Positions 41,788-50,755 of a DNA stretch of 64,000 nt are shown piece after piece. Position 1 is the stretch's first letter, and each line of letters starts with the position of its first letter. The notes beneath the pieces were generated by a model. That model worked only from the letters and a program-made list of their open reading frames with translations. It ran no database searches and was not told the DNA's origin. Position numbers and translations under genes: made by a program. The stretch comes from Asaia bogorensis (lineage in GTDB: Bacteria; Pseudomonadota; Alphaproteobacteria; Reyranellales; Reyranellaceae): assembly GCA_945889625.1 (NCBI GenBank), contig CAMDCE010000005.1:1-64000 (forward strand), written 5' to 3'.

Positions 41788-42975
41788 CTACTCCGCGGGC
41801 TTGAGCGCCGCCATAGCGGCCTGCCGCTCGCTAGGCAGAAACGAAATTGCCAGCACCGTGCAGGCCGCTACGCCGCCCAGCACCATGAGCAGCGTCGGGA
41901 AGCCGGCCGCCTTCACCGACGGTCCGATCGCCGCCGTCACCAGCGAACTCACGCCAAAGCCGATGGCCAGCCGCATGCCTGTGACGCGGCTCCTCAGGCG
42001 ATCGTCGACGTAGCGCACGATCATCGCATCGGTGAACGGAATGGCGCCGAACACGAAGATCATGAACAAGGTGGTCACGGCGATCAGTGCCCAGCCTTCG
42101 GCATAGGCCGCCAGCACGAAGAGCGGCACCTGGCAGATCAGGACCGGCAGATAGATCGTCTTGAGCGGATAGCGGTCGATCAGCGCGCCGACCACGAGTT
42201 GGGCGAGCGACGCCACCGTGAACACGCCGAACAGCACGATGCTCAACAACCATGGATCGGCCGCCAACTCGGCGATGCGGGCCTTCAGCATCTCGCCGTT
42301 GCCGTTGGTCGTGAAGTTGAAGACGATGCTGCCCGACGCCGCCGCGCAGGTCATGATTAGGAAGACCTTGGCCATGACGTCGGGCGGCAGATCGTTGACT
42401 TTGGACTTGCGCTTGGCCGGCGCCTCCTGCTCCTGCGGCACGTAGATGCCGAACAGGACGGCAGCTATCAGCGAGACAATGGCCGGCACGATGTAGGCCA
42501 TCTGCCAGCCATAGCGCGTCGCCAGCAATACCGAGAGGCTGGCGCCGATGGCGATGCCGAGATTGCCGACCAGGCCGTTGACGCCGATCACGAAGCCCGG
42601 CTTCTCGGCGCGCTGGACCAGCATCGGGATGCCGACGGGATGGTAGATCGAGGCGAAGGCGCCCATCAGCGTGAGGGCGAGGCCGATCTGCCATTTGTTC
42701 TGGCAGAGCGCGATCACCAGGCACGACAGGCCGAGGCCCGCGAAGAAAATGACCATCATGGCGCGGCGGCCCCAGTGATCGCCGAGCTTGCCCGACACGA
42801 TCGAGCCCGCTCCGAACATGAAGGACGCGCCGAAGGCGTAGGGCGTCAGCTCCTTCCAGTCGGTGCCCCAGACGCCGGCGATCACGCTCACCGTGTAGAG
42901 GAAGATCGCCAGGACCCAGTGGTCCATGGCGTGACCGAGATTGAGCAAAAGCGACGTCGGGCTGCTGAGTTTCAT
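41788..42975 (-). CDS. Major facilitator superfamily transporter
   Basis: 395 residues, 12 predicted membrane helices in two halves joined by a charged loop (EQEAPAKRKSKVND). The GDHWGRRAMM loop between helices 2 and 3 and the symmetric DRYPLKTIY loop are MFS hallmarks. The substrate is not evident. It is divergent from an AraC-type regulator whose start is 66 bases away, which suggests the regulator controls this gene. Confidence 0.87.
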   Translation of the reverse strand: MKLSSPTSLLLNLGHAMDHWVLAIFLYTVSVIAGVWGTDWKELTPYAFGASFMFGAGSIVSGKLGDHWGRRAMMVIFFAGLGLSCLVIALCQNKWQIGLALTLMGAFASIYHPVGIPMLVQRAEKPGFVIGVNGLVGNLGIAIGASLSVLLATRYGWQMAYIVPAIVSLIAAVLFGIYVPQEQEAPAKRKSKVNDLPPDVMAKVFLIMTCAAASGSIVFNFTTNGNGEMLKARIAELAADPWLLSIVLFGVFTVASLAQLVVGALIDRYPLKTIYLPVLICQVPLFVLAAYAEGWALIAVTTLFMIFVFGAIPFTDAMIVRYVDDRLRSRVTGMRLAIGFGVSSLVTAAIGPSVKAAGFPTLLMVLGGVAACTVLAISFLPSERQAAMAALKPAE

Positions 42976-43041
42976 CGAGCACTCCTCGGCCTCAAGAATA
43001 GGCAGGACGGCCTTGGCTGTCTTGCGCTAGATTGCCAACTT

Positions 43042-43842
43042 ATGTCGCATACTAGCCAAGCTGCCCAACGCTCCACAGACCCCGCCGACTATCAGCGCGT
43101 GCCGCAGGCGGTAGTGGCGATGCCCAAGGACTTCGCCGCCGGCTTCGAGATCGCGCCGCACGATCACGAGCGTGCCCAGTTGATCCATGCCACGGCCGGC
43201 ACGATGCGGGTGGCCACGCCCGACGGCGTGTGGGTCGTGCCACCGCAGCGCGCGCTGTGGATGCCGGCCGGAATGCGCCACGGCATCGTCATGCTGGGCG
43301 AGGTGACGATGCGCACGCTCTATCTTCGCGACGATGTGGCAGCCTTCATGCCCCAGGCCTGCCATGTGCTGCCGGTATCGCCATTGCTGCGCGAACTGAT
43401 CGTGCGCGCCACCGAGTTGCCCATGCGGTATGACGAAAGCGGTCCGGCCGGCCATGTCGTGGCATTGATCCTGACCGAGCTGCGCGGCTTGCAGTCGCTG
43501 CCGCTGCAATTGCCGATGCCGCGCGATCCTCGTCTGCGCAGCATTTGCCAGGCGCTGCTCGACTCGCCAGGCGACCAGCGGTCGCTCGCGGCCTGGGCGC
43601 GCACCATCAACACCAGCGCCCGCACATTGGCCCGCCACTTCCAGAGCGAAACCGGCCTCAGCTTCGGCGCCTGGCGACAGCAGGCGCGCGTGCTCGAGGC
43701 GATGGGGCGGTTGGGCGGCGGCGCGCCGGTGACGCAAGTGGCGCTCGATCTTGGCTATGAAAGTGTCAGCGCCTTCAGTGCCATGTTCCGCCGCGCCGCC
43801 GGCGGTTCGCCCAGCCAATTCCGGCGCCCGCGCGGAAATTGA
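43042..43842 (+). CDS. AraC-family transcriptional regulator with N-terminal cupin domain
   Basis: 266 residues. The N-terminal sensing domain is cupin-like (FEIAPHDHERAQLIHATAGT, VPPQRALWMPAGMRHGI), and the C-terminal half has the two helix-turn-helix motifs of AraC (SARTLARHFQSETGLSFGAW and VTQVALDLGYESVSAFSAMF, then RRAAGGSPSQFRR). It is likely to control the divergent MFS gene in response to an uptake or efflux substrate. No clear ribosome-binding site precedes the ATG at 43042, and no matched direct repeats were recognised in the 66-base divergent region. Confidence 0.88.
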   Translation: MSHTSQAAQRSTDPADYQRVPQAVVAMPKDFAAGFEIAPHDHERAQLIHATAGTMRVATPDGVWVVPPQRALWMPAGMRHGIVMLGEVTMRTLYLRDDVAAFMPQACHVLPVSPLLRELIVRATELPMRYDESGPAGHVVALILTELRGLQSLPLQLPMPRDPRLRSICQALLDSPGDQRSLAAWARTINTSARTLARHFQSETGLSFGAWRQQARVLEAMGRLGGGAPVTQVALDLGYESVSAFSAMFRRAAGGSPSQFRRPRGN

Positions 43843-44004
43843 TAAAGCCCTTCTAGCCGTGGGGATTAGGTGATTTTGCAACCTGCTAGCGCACAGAAAC
43901 CTTGACGTAACGATCCCGAATATCCCCAATGCGCGACCTATTTGCGGTAGTTTAAACCGTCCTTTACCCCAGATCGGCCGCTGCCCCGCAGGCTGGAGTT
44001 TGTT

Positions 44005-45819
44005 TTGAAGCCGACCGACATCGCGAACCCCGATTATTTCCACAAAGTCGTCGACTGCCAGTGGGCCTGTCCCGCCCATACCCCGGTCCCCGAGTACATC
44101 CGACTGATTGCCCACGGCCGGTACTCCGACGCCTACATGATCAATTGGAAGTCCAACGTCTTTCCAGGAATCCTCGGGCGGACCTGCGACCGCCCCTGCG
44201 AACCGGCCTGCCGGCGCGGCCGGGTTGAGGACGAGACGCTGGTCAAAGGCAAGAAGGAGCCGGTAGCGATCTGCCGGCTGAAGCGCGTCGCGGCCGACTA
44301 CAAGGACGACGACGGCATCAAGGCCGCCATGCCCAAGGCGCCGGACAAGAACGGCAAGCGCCTCGCCTGCATCGGCGGCGGACCCGCGTCGCTCACCGTG
44401 GCGCGCGATCTCGCCGTGCTGGGCTACGAGATCGTGATCTACGACCAGGATCCCAAGCTTGGCGGCTTTATCCGCACCCAGATCCCGCATTTCCGTTTGC
44501 CGGAATCGGTGATCGACGAGGAAGTGGGCTACATCACCGACATCGGCAACATCGAGTTCCGCCACAAAAAGATCGAGTCGATGAAGGCCGTCCTGGCCGA
44601 GGGCTACGACGCGGTGTTCGTCGGCTCTGGCGCGCCGCGCGGCCGCGATCTCGACGTGCCGGGCCGCAAGGAAGCGGCGGCCAACATCCATATCGGGCTC
44701 GACTGGCTGTCGTCGGTCTCGTTCGGCCATATCTCCAAGGTCGGCAAGCGCGTCATCGTGCTGGGCGGCGGCAACACCGCGATGGACTGCTGCCGCACCG
44801 CCCGACGACTGGGCGGCGAGGACGTCAAGGTGATTGTCCGCTCGGGATTCGAGGAGATGAAGGCCTCGCCCTGGGAAAAAGAAGACGCGATGGGCGAGGA
44901 CATCCCCATCCTGAACATGCTGGTGCCGAAAGAAGTGAAGCACGACAACGGCAAGATCAAAGGCGTGCTGTTCGAGAAGGTGAAGGCCGAATACGACGAC
45001 AAGGGCCGCCGCTCGCTGAAGCCGTCAGGCGAGCCCGACGAGTTCCACGAGTGCGACGACGTGCTAGTGGCGATCGGCCAGGAGAACGCCTTCCCGTGGA
45101 TCGAGATGGATTCCGGCGTCGAGTTCGACAAGTGGGGCCTGCCCAAGCTCAACGAGAAGACCTTCGGCAGCACGCATCCCAAGGTGTTCTTCGGCGGTGA
45201 TGCGGCGTTCGGCCCCAAGAACATCATCTGGGCCGCCGCGCACGGCCACGATGCCGCAATCTCGATCCACAAGATGCTGATCGGCGAGAACCCCGAGGAG
45301 CGCCTCGCGCCCGGCGTCAACATCGCCAGCCAGAAGATGGGCATCCACGAGTGGAGCTACGACAACGCGCCCACCATCGACCACCGCTTCAAGGTCCCGC
45401 ACCGTCCGAAGAAAGAGGCGCTGAAGGACATCATGGCCGAGGTCGAGCTCGGCTTCGATCCGGCGCTGGCCTTCAAGGAGGCGCGGCGCTGCCTGAACTG
45501 CGACGTGCAGACGGTGTTCGAGGGCAAGCTCTGCATCGAGTGCGACGCCTGCGTCGACATCTGCCCGATGGACTGCATCACCTTCACCGAGGACGGCGAG
45601 GAGAAGGACCTGCGCGGCCGGCTCAACGCGCCGGCGATGAACCCGACGCAGGACCTCTATATCGGCGCCGATCTCAAGACCCGCCGCGTCATGGTCAAGG
45701 ACGAGGACGTCTGCCTGCATTGCGGGCTGTGCGCCGAGCGTTGCCCGACCGGCGCCTGGGACATGCGCAAGTACTACATGGAAATGAGCCAAGCGGAGCA
45801 CGTATGCCGCAAGCAATAG
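44005..45819 (+). CDS. GltD-like NAD(P)H/FAD oxidoreductase fused to a 2[4Fe-4S] ferredoxin (TTG start)
   Basis: 604 residues from a TTG at 44005, which has GGAG at 43995-43998. Order: an N-terminal Fe-S domain (CQWACPAHTPVPEYIR, then CDRPCEPACRRG), an FAD Rossmann fold (CIGGGPASLTVARDL), an NAD(P) Rossmann fold (VIVLGGGNTAMDCCRTA), and a C-terminal ferredoxin with CIECDACVDICPMDC and CLHCGLCAERCPTGA. It should shuttle electrons between NAD(P)H and a ferredoxin-type acceptor. The next gene starts inside its end (16-base overlap) and encodes a 2-oxoacid oxidoreductase, so this is probably that enzyme's electron partner. Confidence 0.88.
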   Translation: MKPTDIANPDYFHKVVDCQWACPAHTPVPEYIRLIAHGRYSDAYMINWKSNVFPGILGRTCDRPCEPACRRGRVEDETLVKGKKEPVAICRLKRVAADYKDDDGIKAAMPKAPDKNGKRLACIGGGPASLTVARDLAVLGYEIVIYDQDPKLGGFIRTQIPHFRLPESVIDEEVGYITDIGNIEFRHKKIESMKAVLAEGYDAVFVGSGAPRGRDLDVPGRKEAAANIHIGLDWLSSVSFGHISKVGKRVIVLGGGNTAMDCCRTARRLGGEDVKVIVRSGFEEMKASPWEKEDAMGEDIPILNMLVPKEVKHDNGKIKGVLFEKVKAEYDDKGRRSLKPSGEPDEFHECDDVLVAIGQENAFPWIEMDSGVEFDKWGLPKLNEKTFGSTHPKVFFGGDAAFGPKNIIWAAAHGHDAAISIHKMLIGENPEERLAPGVNIASQKMGIHEWSYDNAPTIDHRFKVPHRPKKEALKDIMAEVELGFDPALAFKEARRCLNCDVQTVFEGKLCIECDACVDICPMDCITFTEDGEEKDLRGRLNAPAMNPTQDLYIGADLKTRRVMVKDEDVCLHCGLCAERCPTGAWDMRKYYMEMSQAEHVCRKQ

Positions 45820-47648
45820 CCGCCGTTAACGACTTCGTCGTCAAGTTCGCGAACGTCAACGGCTCCGGATCGGCCAGCGCCAACGAGCTGTTCGCGCGCG
45901 CCATCCTGCGCATGGGCGTGCCGGTCAGCCCGCGCAACATTTTTCCCTCCAACATCCAGGGACTGCCGACCTGGTACGAGGTACGGGTCACCGAGAAGAG
46001 CTATCTCGGCCGGCGCGGTGGCGTCGACATGATGGTCGCCATGAACCCGCAGACCTGGGCCGAGGACGTCAAGGAGATCGAGCCGGGCGGCTACCTGTTC
46101 TACGACAGCACCAAGCCGATGCCGTCGTCGATGTTCCGCGACGACATCAATGTGATCGGCGTGCCGCTGACGGCCATCACCAACGCCACCTACACCGACG
46201 CCCGCCAGCGCCAGCTCTTCAAGAACATCATCTATGTCGGCGCCCTTTCGGTGCTGCTCGGCATCGACGAGAAGGAAATCCAGCGGCTGTTCGGCGAGCA
46301 GTTCAAGGGCAAGGAAAAGCTGATCGACTCCAACGTCAAGGCGCTGCAGCTCGGCCGCGACTGGGTCAAACAGCACGTCGATGCCAACGCGGTCAAGCTC
46401 AAGGTCCGTCACGCTGACAGTGTCGGCGACCGCATCTTCGTCGAAGGCAACAATGCCGCCGCATTGGGCGCCGTCTATGGCGGCGCCACGGTGTGCGCCT
46501 GGTATCCCATCACGCCCTCCTCTTCGCTCGCCGAGGCCTTCCAGGCCCACTGCAAGCGGCTGCGCCATGATAAGGAAACCGGCAAGGCCAGGTACGCCAT
46601 CGTCCAGGCCGAGGACGAGCTCGCCTCGATCGGCATCGTGATCGGCGCCGGCTGGAACGGCGCGCGCGCCTTCACCAGCACATCGGGCCCCGGCATCTCG
46701 CTGATGACCGAGTTCATCGGCCTCGCCTCCTTCGCCGAAGTGCCGGCGGTGATCGTGAACGTGCAGCGCGGCGGGCCATCGACCGGCATGCCGACCCGCA
46801 CGCAGCAATCCGACCTGCTGTCCTGCGCCTATGCCTCCAACGGCGACACCAAGCACGTGCTGCTGTTCCCCGAGGACCCCAGGGAGTGCTTCGACTTCAC
46901 CGCCGAGGCGCTCGATCTGGCCGACCGGCTGCAGACGCCGGTGTTCGTCATGACCGATCTCGACATCGGCATGAACCATCGCCTGTGCAAGCCCTTCCAG
47001 TGGGACGACAAGCGCGACCTCGACCGCGGCAAGGTGATGACCGCCGAGGACCTCGAGGCCGGCAAGAATTTCGGCCGCTACCTCGACGTCGACGGCGACG
47101 GCATTCCGTTCCGCACCTATCCCGGCACGCATCCGACCAAGGGCGCCTACTTCACGCGCGGCACGACCAAGGACGAGTACGCGCGCTATTCGGAGGAAGG
47201 CGCGGTCTACGTCCGCAACATGGAGCGGCTGCAGAAGAAATTCGCCACTGCGGCCAGGATCGCACCGCAGCCGCTGCGCTACTCCTCGCCCAAGCCGACG
47301 CGCTACGGCGTGATCTATTTCGGCTCGACGAGCCCGGCCATGGCGGAGGCGCTGGATCACCTCGAGGCGGCCGGCGACCACGTCAATGCGCTGCGCGTTC
47401 GCTCCTTCCCCTTCGCCCAAAGCGTCGAGGACTTCGTCCACGAGCACGACAAGGTGTTCATCGTCGAGCAGAATCGCGACGCGCAGTTCCGGACGATGCT
47501 GATGAGCGAATTCACGCTCGACGCGCGCAAGATCGTTCCCGTGCTGCACTACGACGGCACGCCGATCACGGCGCGCTTCATCGCCGCCGACATCGCCAAG
47601 AAACTCGCCCAGTTCAAGGTCGTTCCGTTCGAGAAGGCCGCGTCATGA
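45804..47648 (+). CDS. 2-oxoacid:acceptor oxidoreductase, gamma-alpha fusion subunit (KorA type)
   Basis: 614 residues; ATG at 45804 overlaps the previous gene by 16 bases. The first 190 residues are the gamma domain (NVNGSGSASANELFARAILR, then GGVDMMVAMNPQTW). The rest is the alpha subunit with the pyrimidine-binding motif WYPITPSSSLAEAF and the ISLMTEFIGLASFAEVPAVI and RGGPSTGMPTRTQQ segments. Such enzymes decarboxylate 2-oxoacids such as 2-oxoglutarate or branched-chain oxoacids to acyl-CoA with ferredoxin reduction. It needs the beta subunit, which starts in an ATGA overlap. The substrate is not determined. Confidence 0.9.
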   Translation: MPQAIAAVNDFVVKFANVNGSGSASANELFARAILRMGVPVSPRNIFPSNIQGLPTWYEVRVTEKSYLGRRGGVDMMVAMNPQTWAEDVKEIEPGGYLFYDSTKPMPSSMFRDDINVIGVPLTAITNATYTDARQRQLFKNIIYVGALSVLLGIDEKEIQRLFGEQFKGKEKLIDSNVKALQLGRDWVKQHVDANAVKLKVRHADSVGDRIFVEGNNAAALGAVYGGATVCAWYPITPSSSLAEAFQAHCKRLRHDKETGKARYAIVQAEDELASIGIVIGAGWNGARAFTSTSGPGISLMTEFIGLASFAEVPAVIVNVQRGGPSTGMPTRTQQSDLLSCAYASNGDTKHVLLFPEDPRECFDFTAEALDLADRLQTPVFVMTDLDIGMNHRLCKPFQWDDKRDLDRGKVMTAEDLEAGKNFGRYLDVDGDGIPFRTYPGTHPTKGAYFTRGTTKDEYARYSEEGAVYVRNMERLQKKFATAARIAPQPLRYSSPKPTRYGVIYFGSTSPAMAEALDHLEAAGDHVNALRVRSFPFAQSVEDFVHEHDKVFIVEQNRDAQFRTMLMSEFTLDARKIVPVLHYDGTPITARFIAADIAKKLAQFKVVPFEKAAS

Positions 47649-48700
47649 CCTACATCGCCAAGCCCAAGCTGCACCATCCGTCGCTGGTCAAGAACAAGGC
47701 CGGCTACACCCGCCGCGACTACGAGGGCGCGGTCTCCACGCTGTGCGCCGGCTGCGGCCACGATTCGATCAGCGCCGCCATCATCCAGGCAAGCTACGAG
47801 CTCGACGTGCTGCCGCACCGCATCGCCAAGCTCTCGGGCATCGGCTGCTCGTCCAAGGCGCCGACCTATTTCATGGGCGCCAGCCACGGCTTCAACACTG
47901 TGCACGGCCGCATGCCGTCGGTGATGACCGGCGCCAACCTCGCCAACAAGGACCTGGTCTACATGGGTGTGTCGGGCGACGGCGATTCGGCCTCGATCGG
48001 CTTTGGCCAGTTCGCCCATATCATGCGGCGCGGCGTCAATATGACCTATATCGTCATGAACAACGGCGTCTACGGCCTCACCAAGGGCCAGTTCTCGGCG
48101 ACCGCCGACAAGGGCTCGATCAGCAAGAAGGGTGTCGCCAACTCCGACGAGTCGATCGACATGGTGTCGGTCGCCATCCTGATGGGCGCCACCTTCGTCG
48201 GCCGCTCCTTCTCCGGCGACAAGCACCAGCTGGTGCCGCTGATCAAGGCGGCGATGGACCACAAGGGCGCGGCCTTCCTCGACGTCATCAGCCCCTGCGT
48301 GGCCTTCAACAACCATCCCGGATCGACCAAGAGCTACGACTATGTGCGCGAACACAACGAGTCGCTGAACCGCATCGACTTCATCGAGAGCCGTGACGAG
48401 ATCACCACCTCCTACGATCCCGGTACGCTGACGACCGTGCAGCAGCACGACGGCTCGCTGCTGCGGCTGCGCAAGCTCGGCGAGGACTATGACCCGTCCA
48501 ACAAGATCGCGGCCCTCAAGCGCGTCGGCGAAGGCGAGGCGGCCGGCGAAGTCGTGACCGGCCTGCTCTATGTCGATCCGTCACCCAAGGACCTGCACGC
48601 CAACATGAATACGGTGGACGTGCCGCTCAACACACTGGGCACCGCCGACCTCTGCCCCGGCCCGTCAGCGCTCGACCGCATCAACGCGAGCCTGCGCTGA
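47645..48700 (+). CDS. 2-oxoacid:acceptor oxidoreductase, beta subunit (KorB type)
   Basis: 351 residues. TPP motif GDGD at 111-114 ending NN at 139-140, and four cysteines that can hold a [4Fe-4S] cluster: Cys34 and Cys37 (LCAGCGH), Cys68 (GIGCSS) and Cys218 (SPCVAF). It completes the active centre with the alpha subunit. ATGA overlap with korA indicates strict co-translation. The stop is overlapped by a possible micro-ORF on the same strand. Confidence 0.92.
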   Translation: MTYIAKPKLHHPSLVKNKAGYTRRDYEGAVSTLCAGCGHDSISAAIIQASYELDVLPHRIAKLSGIGCSSKAPTYFMGASHGFNTVHGRMPSVMTGANLANKDLVYMGVSGDGDSASIGFGQFAHIMRRGVNMTYIVMNNGVYGLTKGQFSATADKGSISKKGVANSDESIDMVSVAILMGATFVGRSFSGDKHQLVPLIKAAMDHKGAAFLDVISPCVAFNNHPGSTKSYDYVREHNESLNRIDFIESRDEITTSYDPGTLTTVQQHDGSLLRLRKLGEDYDPSNKIAALKRVGEGEAAGEVVTGLLYVDPSPKDLHANMNTVDVPLNTLGTADLCPGPSALDRINASLR

Positions 48701-48879
48701 TCCGACCGCTCCTCACGCTGCTCGGCGGGCTTGCCGGGGCGGTCATCGGCGCGCCGCTTCTTGCCATGGCTTTCGCCGTCGCCTTCACCGAGATCTATGG
48801 CCCTGTCGAAGGCTTCGCCGCGCTGGGTGTCGGCGTCGGCATCGTCCTGACCTGGATCGCCTACGTGGCGTTCTCCTGA
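48697..48879 (+). CDS. Candidate two-helix membrane micro-protein (CTG start)
   Basis: In the frame of the TGA at 48877 there is an open stretch of 60 codons starting at CTG 48697, which shares bases with the beta-subunit stop (CTGA overlap). The product is strongly hydrophobic, with helices about LLTLLGGLAGAVIGAPLLAM and GVGVGIVLTWIAYVAF separated by an acidic turn (TEIYGPVEG). No ATG, GTG or TTG start exists upstream; an internal ATG at 48766 would leave 37 residues. Composition, spacing and the CTGA overlap support a real gene, but a CTG start is rare. Confidence 0.45.
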   Translation: MIRPLLTLLGGLAGAVIGAPLLAMAFAVAFTEIYGPVEGFAALGVGVGIVLTWIAYVAFS

Positions 48880-48892
48880 CGATCCCAGTCCG

Positions 48893-50623
48893 CTAAGCCG
48901 GGGTTGCGACCGGGACCTCGACCAGCCGGCCGACCTCGCCCGGCGCGCGTTGCAGATCCAATCGCCGATCGTGCCACTGTCTAAGCGACGGCCGATGCCC
49001 GATCGACACCAGGGTCGCGCCCGGCAGGCGCTGCTTCAGCTCGGCATAGATCGCCGCCTCGGTCGGCTCGTCGAGCGACGCCGTGGCTTCATCAAGGAAC
49101 AGCCAGTCGGGCTTGAAGATCAGCGCGCGGGCGATCGCCAGCCGCTGCTGTTCGCCGCCCGACAGCATGTTGCTCCAGTGCGCCTCCTCGTCCAATCGAC
49201 TCGCCAGATGGCCGAGCCGCGCCGCCTCGAGGGCCGCCACGATCTCGCCGTCACTCGCAGTGGAGTGCTCGTCGGGATATTTCACCGCGTCGCGCAGGGT
49301 GGCGATCGGGATATAGGGCTTCTGCGGCAGGAACAGCACGCGCGCCCCGGCCGGCACGCGCACGTGGCCATGGCCGAACGGCCAGATTCCGGCCAGCGCA
49401 CGGAACAACGTGCTCTTGCCCGAGCCGCTGGCGCCCGAAATCAAGGTCGAGCGACCGTGCGGCAGGACCAGGTTCAGGTCCTGGAGTAGCGGCTGGCCGG
49501 TCGGCAGGGCGAGCGTCAGGCCTTCGGTGGCGACGTCGGCAAGGCCGGCCTTGGGCGCGACCTCGATGGCGCTGTCCTGCTTGTGGTCGGTGGCTGCCTG
49601 CAGGCCCTTGAGGCGGTCCAGGACAGCGCGCAGCTCGGCCAGGTAGGTGTAGTTGTCGACGAAGAACGACAGACCGGTGCGTACCTGTCCGAACGCCGAC
49701 GCGGTCTGCATCATGACGCCAAGCGTGATCGCTCCGGCAAAGAAGCGTGGCGCCGTCACGAGATAGGGGAAAATGATCGCGAGCTGCGCATAGCCCGATT
49801 GATAGAAGACGAGTTGCGCCTGGGTGAAGAGCACGCGCCAGCCGTTGGCGAAGACGTCGGCAAATCGCATGTTGAGCGCGTCGGCCTCGCGCTGCTCGCC
49901 GTTGTACAGCGCAATGCCTTCGGCATTCTCGCGGACACGCACCAGCGAAAAGCGGAAGTTAGCCTCGTAGCGCTGCCTCATGAAGTTCAGCGTGATCAGC
50001 CGGCGGCCGACCAGGTTGGCCAGCACGGTACCGACGATGGCGTAGATTATAGCGCAAAAAGCCATATAGCCGGGCACCACGACGTCGAGGCCAATGAAGG
50101 CGAGCGACAGCGGCCCCGAGAGGTTCCACAGGATGAAGATGAAGGCGATGAGCGTGGCGGCGGCCTGCAGGAATCCCAGGAAGAGTTGCATGGTGAGCTC
50201 GCCAAGTTCGCGCAGATCCTCGGCAATGCGTTGATCGGCGTTGTCCACCGAACGCTGCAGCTCGATGCGGTAGTAGCCGCGGTCATCCAGCCAGTGGGCG
50301 AGGTAACGCGCCGTCAGCCAACGGCGCCAGCGCAGGCGCAAGTAGGGACTGACGACGGCCCGCGCGACGTAGGCTGAGATCCAGATCGCCGCCAGCCAGG
50401 AAAAGGTAATGATCTCCCGCCAGAAGGACGCCTCGTCCTTCTTCTCGAGGGCATCGTAGAAGCGCCGGCTCCAATCGTTGAACAGCACTTCGAGCTGAAC
50501 GATGCCGAACGTGATGGCCACCGCTCCGACCAGGAGAAGGATGGCGATGGGCCACTCCTTGGACCGGAAATACGGAGTGGCGATCTGCCACCAATCGCCG
50601 AGGAACGAACCTACTCTCTTCAT
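48893..50623 (-). CDS. SbmA/BacA-like fused ABC transporter (YddA type)
   Basis: 576 residues. The N-terminal half has six helices related to SbmA/BacA (FNDWSRRFYDALEKKDEASF, RWLTARYLAHWLDDRGYYRI). The C-terminal half is a complete ATPase with Walker A GASGSGKST, signature LSGGEQQRLAIARAL and Walker B WLFLDEATASLDE. Family members import peptides or export unknown cargo; BacA homologues matter for lipid-A acyl chains and for intracellular survival in rhizobia. It is convergent with the 2-oxoacid oxidoreductase cluster, so not part of it. Confidence 0.9.
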   Translation of the reverse strand: MKRVGSFLGDWWQIATPYFRSKEWPIAILLLVGAVAITFGIVQLEVLFNDWSRRFYDALEKKDEASFWREIITFSWLAAIWISAYVARAVVSPYLRLRWRRWLTARYLAHWLDDRGYYRIELQRSVDNADQRIAEDLRELGELTMQLFLGFLQAAATLIAFIFILWNLSGPLSLAFIGLDVVVPGYMAFCAIIYAIVGTVLANLVGRRLITLNFMRQRYEANFRFSLVRVRENAEGIALYNGEQREADALNMRFADVFANGWRVLFTQAQLVFYQSGYAQLAIIFPYLVTAPRFFAGAITLGVMMQTASAFGQVRTGLSFFVDNYTYLAELRAVLDRLKGLQAATDHKQDSAIEVAPKAGLADVATEGLTLALPTGQPLLQDLNLVLPHGRSTLISGASGSGKSTLFRALAGIWPFGHGHVRVPAGARVLFLPQKPYIPIATLRDAVKYPDEHSTASDGEIVAALEAARLGHLASRLDEEAHWSNMLSGGEQQRLAIARALIFKPDWLFLDEATASLDEPTEAAIYAELKQRLPGATLVSIGHRPSLRQWHDRRLDLQRAPGEVGRLVEVPVATPA

Positions 50624-50755
50624 GCGGGAATCCTTTCGGCCCGCACAGTAGCCTCACATCTGGCCGGCCAGCCAGAGTGCGATGATGGGAAAGGCGTCCT
50701 GGACCACGCTCTTGATGAATGACAAAACCGCCAACCGAGTTTATGACGCCGCGCG

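Noticed and set aside
43902-43930. TTGACG upstream of the GltD-like gene as a promoter.
   Set aside because: No acceptable -10 hexamer occurs at 16-18 bases spacing.
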